Shown here piece by piece: positions 59,210 to 64,000 of a stretch of DNA of 64,000 bases. Every line of letters begins with the position of its first letter. The first letter of the stretch is position 1. The notes beneath the pieces were generated by a model, which had not been told where the DNA came from, made no database searches, and saw only the letters and a program-made list of their open reading frames with translations. A program made the translations under genes and the position numbers. The DNA is taken from assembly GCA_030407085.1 (NCBI GenBank), contig CM059584.1, positions 104,345,001-104,409,000 of the forward strand, in the 5' to 3' direction. The DNA comes from Trichopria drosophilae. Lineage: Eukaryota; Arthropoda; Insecta; Hymenoptera; Diapriidae.

Positions 59210-60075
59210 GTATCTATATATAGATTATCCGGCAGTCTACATGTTAACATTTCTTATTTTTGAAACTAAACGAGTAATTGTTAGTGCCAGTATTTTTTTC
59301 ATGTATACAAATGATGCGTATGAAAGAAAAACTGGTGATACGCGGCATCCAAAAAATCATGGCACCGTATAAATCGAATAAATTTTAAGTTTGCAAAACT
59401 GGCTATTGAGAAGAACGGATAAATGTATCTAATTATTTTAAAAAATCACTCAATTATGATACATTAAAATAAAATGAAAGAAGCGTAAAATTAGTAAATA
59501 ACATACACAAATTGCACTACCGGGGTGACAAATGAAGATACTGACGATGTTATATGACCAACTATTTAAATAACAAGCTTATAAATAGTTCGAAAGCTCC
59601 ACTAAAGTAAAGTAAATAGAAAAGTTTATCGAAATGAAATAAGCAAAATCCTAAAATTTTAAATTGTAATGCAAAATGAGATAAATATAAATGCAACAAA
59701 GAACAAAGCGTGGAAATAAATAAAACTTCCAAATCGTGTGCGACTAAAGGTCGGCTACACTTAAATAACCCATAGTCATCTTATTTCTAAAGAATTCCCC
59801 TGTGTTGTGAAACACGTCAAAAGAATTTGACAACCCGTATTAAGAATACTCAAAGTATGAAACTTACACCTGTTATTTAGTAAGCGACCGAGAGAGGTGG
59901 AAAATTTGCATTTCTCATAGTAAACAGATTGAGAAAATGATATAATATCAAAACAAAAAATAATTATACGACAAAATATAACATGTACTATACCCAAATA
60001 TGTAATTCGCCAAAAATCCAAGCTAATGCGAGGAAAATAAATAGATGCTGGAATAAGTAGTGTACCGCATTGCAA
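59210..60075. other. AT-rich spacer, nothing recognised
   Basis: The 99-codon minus frame at 59776-60075 has no recognisable motif. Confidence 0.45.
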
Positions 60076-60079
60076 TTAT

Positions 60080-60260
60080 TTCGGTTGCGTCCCAACCTGC
60101 AACGTCACCAACCGGTGGGATTGTAAGGTGGAGCACCATGTTAATTCGTGTCAAATTAATTCAATTAGCGGTTGGTCTGTACGAAAATTTCGGTCGACTT
60201 CTCGTTAGAAGCATCTGTCGTTCCTGAGTTCTATCATTAGATATGTCCGATTACATTTTA
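60080..60260. other. GC-richer non-repetitive island
   Basis: Words include GGTTGCGTCCCAACCTGCAA and ACCAACCGGTGGGATTG, and ATTCAATTAGCGGTTGGTC follows. No open frame. Candidate conserved element. Confidence 0.3.
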
Positions 60261-61136
60261 CGAAATAATATTCAAAATGACAAAACCGCCTAGCGTGAAT
60301 GTGTTTCAGCTTTTAGTCGGTTGGCTTCTATAATTAATTAGCGTTAAGAATTAAAATAATGTTGCAACATTAACATACAAGTTTGCTCATTGTAATTCCA
60401 ACATCCTATGTTTATATACAGGTGTTGTAGAAACTGAGAAAAATGACAATTAATTGTCTCATTTTTATATCATAGGTGGATTATACAATATCCATCAAAA
60501 ACCTATCAGGGTTGTCAATAATTTTTATTATATCTATGGTGTCCTGTGAATTTTCATAAAATGAAATCGAGCATCGCAAGAAAAATTGGCGTAAATACAA
60601 TTTATATAGTAAAAGACGTGAAAAATGTTTAAATATTGATTTATTTCGTTAAATATTGAAAACACCGAAAATTATATTCAATATAAAATATTCATTGTGA
60701 ACAGATGAAACTTTTATTAAAAATATTTTACGCTATTTCCAATTTTTTGTAAATAAACAAGAGAAACTGCGAAAATCATAATATTTATCGATTTTTCAGC
60801 ATTTTCACTATGCAGATTGAATTTGCACCAATTTTCATGACAATATTGGTTCAACATATCGAAGTACGTAAGAACACATACTTGTACCACAAAGTTGAGA
60901 AGTGATGTTGTCTAAAGTTCATCCTTGTTTCAACGATTTTTCAAAACAGAAAGCAATATGGAACAAAAATTACTGGAAAGATTTTTTACATTTTTGCATA
61001 GAGATGATCCATAAGTGTCCTGAAATCGAACTTAAAAAGAAAATTCGATGTGCTTTTTTCCTTTAATTTAAATACCATTTAAGCACACCGTGTTCAGTTA
61101 ACAGCTGTTAGGGCTGTAGTAATATTTACAACAGGG

Positions 61137-61175
61137 AGATTTCTCCATTCAAAGAAACATTGAATGAAGAAATCT
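61137..61175. repeat. Hairpin, 16-bp arms, 7-nt loop
   Basis: AGATTTCTCCATTCAA and TTGAATGAAGAAATCT pair at 15 of 16 positions. No U-run after either arm. Confidence 0.75.
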
Positions 61176-61369
61176 TTCTTGTACTAATTCGGGAATAAGC
61201 TGAATTACGACATTATGATGCTATATATTTTCTTAACGATTCATGGCAAGTTCATCAACTAAGTAAGCTTTATACTTCCACTTAAAAAAACGCGACAAAG
61301 TATCCCGTGGTTTTTGTATAATTTTTCAGAAATGTCTTATCGGTTTATACGCCATTTCTTTTAGTGCAT

Positions 61370-61520
61370 TTCAGAAAGGCGGATGCTTCCCGTTTTAATT
61401 AACGCCGACGGGAACGAGAATGGAAGGAAGAAAATCACTGTTAAACGCGATGCGTCTTAAGATACCCTTTTGTTCGTTGGAAATCTCGAAGAGGAAGAAT
61501 TCACAGGAGGAAGAGAGCCT
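61370..61520. other. CpG-rich non-repetitive island
   Basis: GCGGATGCTTCCCGTTTTAA, CGCCGACGGGAACGAGAATG and AAACGCGATGCGTCTTAAGA, no open frame. Strong compositional contrast; candidate conserved non-coding element. Confidence 0.35.
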
Positions 61521-61524
61521 AAAA

Positions 61525-61995
61525 TACGATTTTGTCGAGTGATTTGTTTAATCGATAATTTGTGTTTAATGTCTGAGTAAAACATGGAAGTTAAACATCT
61601 CGAGTAAACATTATTTGTATAGAGTCATATACTACAACAATGTGTGTAAACAGAACGGAGTTTTTTTTTGCAGTGTTTAGTCTGTCGGATTTGTAATTAA
61701 CTTTGTTAAATGATTTGATTATAAAACTAGAATAATTATCTAGGTATAGTTTATGCACATCTAGCTGTATATTTTATATCAACTTGATTTGCCCATTGAT
61801 TGACACATTCAAAATAATTTTGCAAGTAATTTCAAGACATGGAGATAAAAATGGTTTTTGTAAAATACTACAAATTAACATTTTTCTAATCAAAATCGCT
61901 TCTGGTGATATCTAAATACTCATCAGTTATATTAAGCCCCACTCAATTAACCGCTTTCTTCTCTTTCCAATACTGCGCACAACTCTTTGTTACTT
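61525..61995. other. AT-rich spacer, nothing recognised
   Basis: No supported feature. Confidence 0.45.
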
Positions 61996-61999
61996 AAAA

Positions 62000-62300
62000 T
62001 GTCTAGATTGGTTCCTTCGTTCGCCAACCCCTCAATAATTGCCGGAGGAATTCGGAATGGAGGCGTCGAGTTCAGTCAGACTACGGTGTCCCTTTTACGC
62101 ATCGGAATATATATTTTGCAGCGGGGCTTAGCCTTAGGGTGGCGAGATACGGACCGTTGAAACATACGCTTCCCATTTCCGTACACCCAAATAGAATTTG
62201 TGGTCTCGCTATGGTTGCAGTCACCACAATACTACTGTGAAAAGTGACTTGAACTTTGCAGACTGCAGGTAAAGTCTGCGGTTCGATAGGGGAAGGAAAA
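62000..62300. other. CpG-rich non-repetitive island
   Basis: ATTGCCGGAGGAATTCGGAA, GGCGTCGAGTTCAGTCAGAC, AGCGGGGCTTAGCCTTAGGG. No long frame. Candidate conserved element. Confidence 0.35.
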
Positions 62301-62474
62301 AGGGAGTATTGTTTTTCAACATTGAGTGGCTAACTTAATTTTGAAACTGTTTGAAGGTGCTAGGGCTATAAAATAACTTATTATTATTAAACGTGCTTGT
62401 CCAATAAGAAAACAGTTTGTGTCTTATTGCTATCAAATTGCCATTACACGTATCTCTGAATGTGTAAAAAAAGT

Positions 62475-62510
62475 GAGTCCTGAAATGATCGACAAGTAGC
62501 CGAAACATCC
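62475..62510 (+). other. Weak hammerhead/retroelement-tail-like phrase
   Basis: CTGAAATGA (62480-62488) followed by CGACAAGTAG and CGAAACAT (62501-62508) has the same layout as the motif at 31.57 kb, but the middle stem is poorly paired. Reported only as a possible relative. Confidence 0.25.
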
Positions 62511-62514
62511 ATTA

Positions 62515-63060
62515 CAATAGATTTATTTTAATTTCTGCAATAATTGTTTTAGAAAATCCTGTCCACTTTCATATAATTTTGATAGAAATATTTAGAACAA
62601 CAGAATATAGAAAACTGTATACAATAAATAATTTCAAGATCATCGGAGACCTTCGATTAAAATGTTGAGTTCGGAGAGATTATCGATGAGTTGAAGGGGT
62701 TTGATAAAGGATAAGATCTACTATGGATCTGTGATTGATCCAAATAATTTTATAAGAATAGTTATTTTGTATACGCTATCAGGGAAAACATTAATTTCTT
62801 ATCGATTTAGTGTATCACTATAATTTACATGAAAACTTTACCACATTGAATAACACTTCAGGGAACAAGTGATCCATTCCCCTCGCACAATGTCGCCCTC
62901 ATACCATACAGCAGTACCAAATAGTGGACGATACTATATTGGCGGGATTAGTTAATCTACTCTGAGTTATCATATTAGAATGTATTATTTCTCTTGTTGA
63001 TTATGATCGAATTAAATATTCATAATACTGAACGGATTAAAGTAAATCATAAGCTTTCGT
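62515..63060. other. AT-rich spacer, nothing recognised
   Basis: No supported feature. Confidence 0.4.
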
Positions 63061-63067
63061 GTCCTTA

Positions 63068-63277
63068 CAAAAAGGGAGCTCCCGAAATTTTAAGTATACG
63101 ATGTTTCTGACGTATTTCCGTGCGCTGAGTTTAAATATCGTAGAGAAAATTAGACTTAATTGTTTAGATTCTTCTTGAGTGTCACCCTAAAAATCGGTTT
63201 TATGCCGATTTTCGAATTCTGGGCGACGAAACATGTAACAAAATGTTATGCTAATAATTTTGGGAGCTCCCTTTTTG
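63068..63277. mobile_element. Short TIR element with CAAAAAGGGAGCTCCC ends
   Basis: A perfect 16-bp inverted repeat (63068-63083 and 63262-63277); each TIR contains the palindrome GGGAGCTCCC. Similarity continues inward more weakly (AAATTTTAAGTATA against the complement of TATGCTAATAATTT). The centre holds AAAATCGG-TTTTATG-CCGATTTT, a second hairpin. No open frame; a MITE of about 210 bp. Target duplication unclear. Confidence 0.8.
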
Positions 63278-63419
63278 GAAGTTTCTCTATGAGAGTCTTC
63301 CTTAAATAAGAAAACCTTCTCTAACTTGTTGTTCCACAATTGACAACTAACCAACACAACTATATCTCTTAAAATTTTAAAAGAATCCTATCTCAGAAAT
63401 TGATCCACACGCACAATAG

Positions 63420-63800
63420 AATATATATTTAACATCGACAATTCGATGGCGACGGAGAGTGAGGTGGGTAGTAAACAGAAGGAAGGCTTTCTACGAGAAC
63501 CCGGAAATTTGCATGCAGAGCATCTGTCACCAGCCCCTTAGCATGGCTTGGGCCATTTTCGAGTCGAGGTATCTCCCGCCTTGGATCTACAGAATAATGT
63601 AGACCATTCTTATGGTAACCGCGCGAACGGGCGAGAGGGTGACGAGTTGGATTCGCGATTCTATTCCTTTCGTATATGAGCACGCTGTGCAATAGTCCTT
63701 CGAGTACCTGCTTTCAGCTCCTTGGTACTTGAACGACTGGAACGGCAGATCAAGGCCATTATGTGCAGAAGACATATTCCACTTTTTTCCGATTGACTTT
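63420..63800. other. CpG-rich non-repetitive island
   Basis: The largest GC-rich block near the window end. It holds a POU-octamer match ATTTGCAT (63507-63514), CCGCGCGAACGGGCGAGAGG and GTGACGAGTTGGATTCGCGA. Minus frames at 63429-63692 (87 codons) and 63587-63775 (62 codons) overlap in different frames with no recognisable domain. Candidate conserved regulatory element, promoter-proximal sequence or exon of a gene outside the window. Confidence 0.35.
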
Positions 63801-64000
63801 ATTCTTTTCAGTCTCTTACGTACAGATGCCTTTCGAGGATATCTACATTTCCGAAGTTAGGATACCGGCAAATTACCCCAATCTACCGATAATAATAGAA
63901 AATTGAGGGAAAATATTTTCCAGTAAACTTCAAAATATATTGTAAACATGATCTTACATATTTAATGCTCATAAATTATTATTTTTTACATGGGATTTAT

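Noticed and set aside
59776..60075. 99-codon minus frame
   Set aside because: No motif and AT-driven composition.
63429..63692. 87-codon minus frame
   Set aside because: Overlaps another open minus frame in a different phase inside a GC-rich island; no known family.
1..64000. CRISPR arrays, operons, bacterial promoters or terminators
   Set aside because: No regularly spaced direct repeats and no prokaryotic gene organisation; the sequence is eukaryotic in character.

Overview
The window reads as intergenic or deep-intronic nuclear DNA of an AT-rich arthropod, most likely an insect. The evidence is strong A+T bias, no long open frames, no bacterial-style gene packing, short motifs resembling splice acceptors, many small non-autonomous DNA transposons, a decayed non-LTR reverse transcriptase and a tRNA-derived remnant. 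CpG-rich islands in an otherwise AT-rich background resemble bee and other hymenopteran genomes, but the order cannot be fixed from sequence alone. I recognise no intact protein-coding gene on either strand. The open frames of 60-175 codons are almost all chance frames in AT-rich or repetitive DNA; two (20.0-20.3 kb and 21.35-21.6 kb) have coding-like composition and are kept as weak exon candidates.

What organises the window is repeats, many of them inverted. Large fold-back elements lie at 5.9-6.8 kb, 12.65-14.55 kb (with a second element nested in one arm, flanked by a 9-bp duplication), 16.7-17.15 kb, 28.25-28.64 kb, 40.2-40.6 kb and 48.5-48.86 kb. A very young-looking hairpin (51 of 54 arm positions paired) lies at 43.7-43.8 kb. 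Small terminal-inverted-repeat elements are at 7.7-8.0 kb (TA target site), 44.6-45.1 kb and 63.07-63.28 kb. A dispersed family with the words CCGCCATTTTGAAT and AATCAGCGACCCAAAAA recurs near 0.2-0.4, 23.4, 50.0-50.4, 56.1 and 59.1 kb; parts of the 5.9-6.8 kb palindrome recur at 50.6-50.9 kb.

A second theme is word clusters: 100-500-bp patches in which one short word is repeated in both orientations. The word differs by locus: TACTATTTAAATAGTA at 1.8 kb, GAGTGAA/TTCACTC at 8.6, 9.1 and 24.8 kb, TTACTACTTA at 26.0 and 40.4 kb, GGCGTAAAAT at 27.8 and 32.4 kb, CAGTGAA/TTCACTG at 32.7-33.0 kb. Related ~15-18-bp arrays ending in CCGACA occur at 11.9, 12.8, 15.9 and 28.3-28.6 kb. This is the least conventional signal here.

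Between repeats lie CpG-rich, non-repetitive islands of 150-400 bp (about 12.3, 20.5, 27.2, 35.3, 46.3, 51.2, 60.1, 61.4, 62.1 and 63.6 kb) that look like conserved non-coding elements or unrecognised exons/UTRs. Other content is a LINE reverse-transcriptase fragment (45.2-45.5 kb), an Asp-codon GAY-triplet array beside a TCGAT-rich satellite (47.0-47.7 kb), mini- and microsatellites, and possible Penelope/hammerhead (31.6 kb) and Helitron (55.1 kb) remnants. The remaining spans are plain AT-rich spacer.
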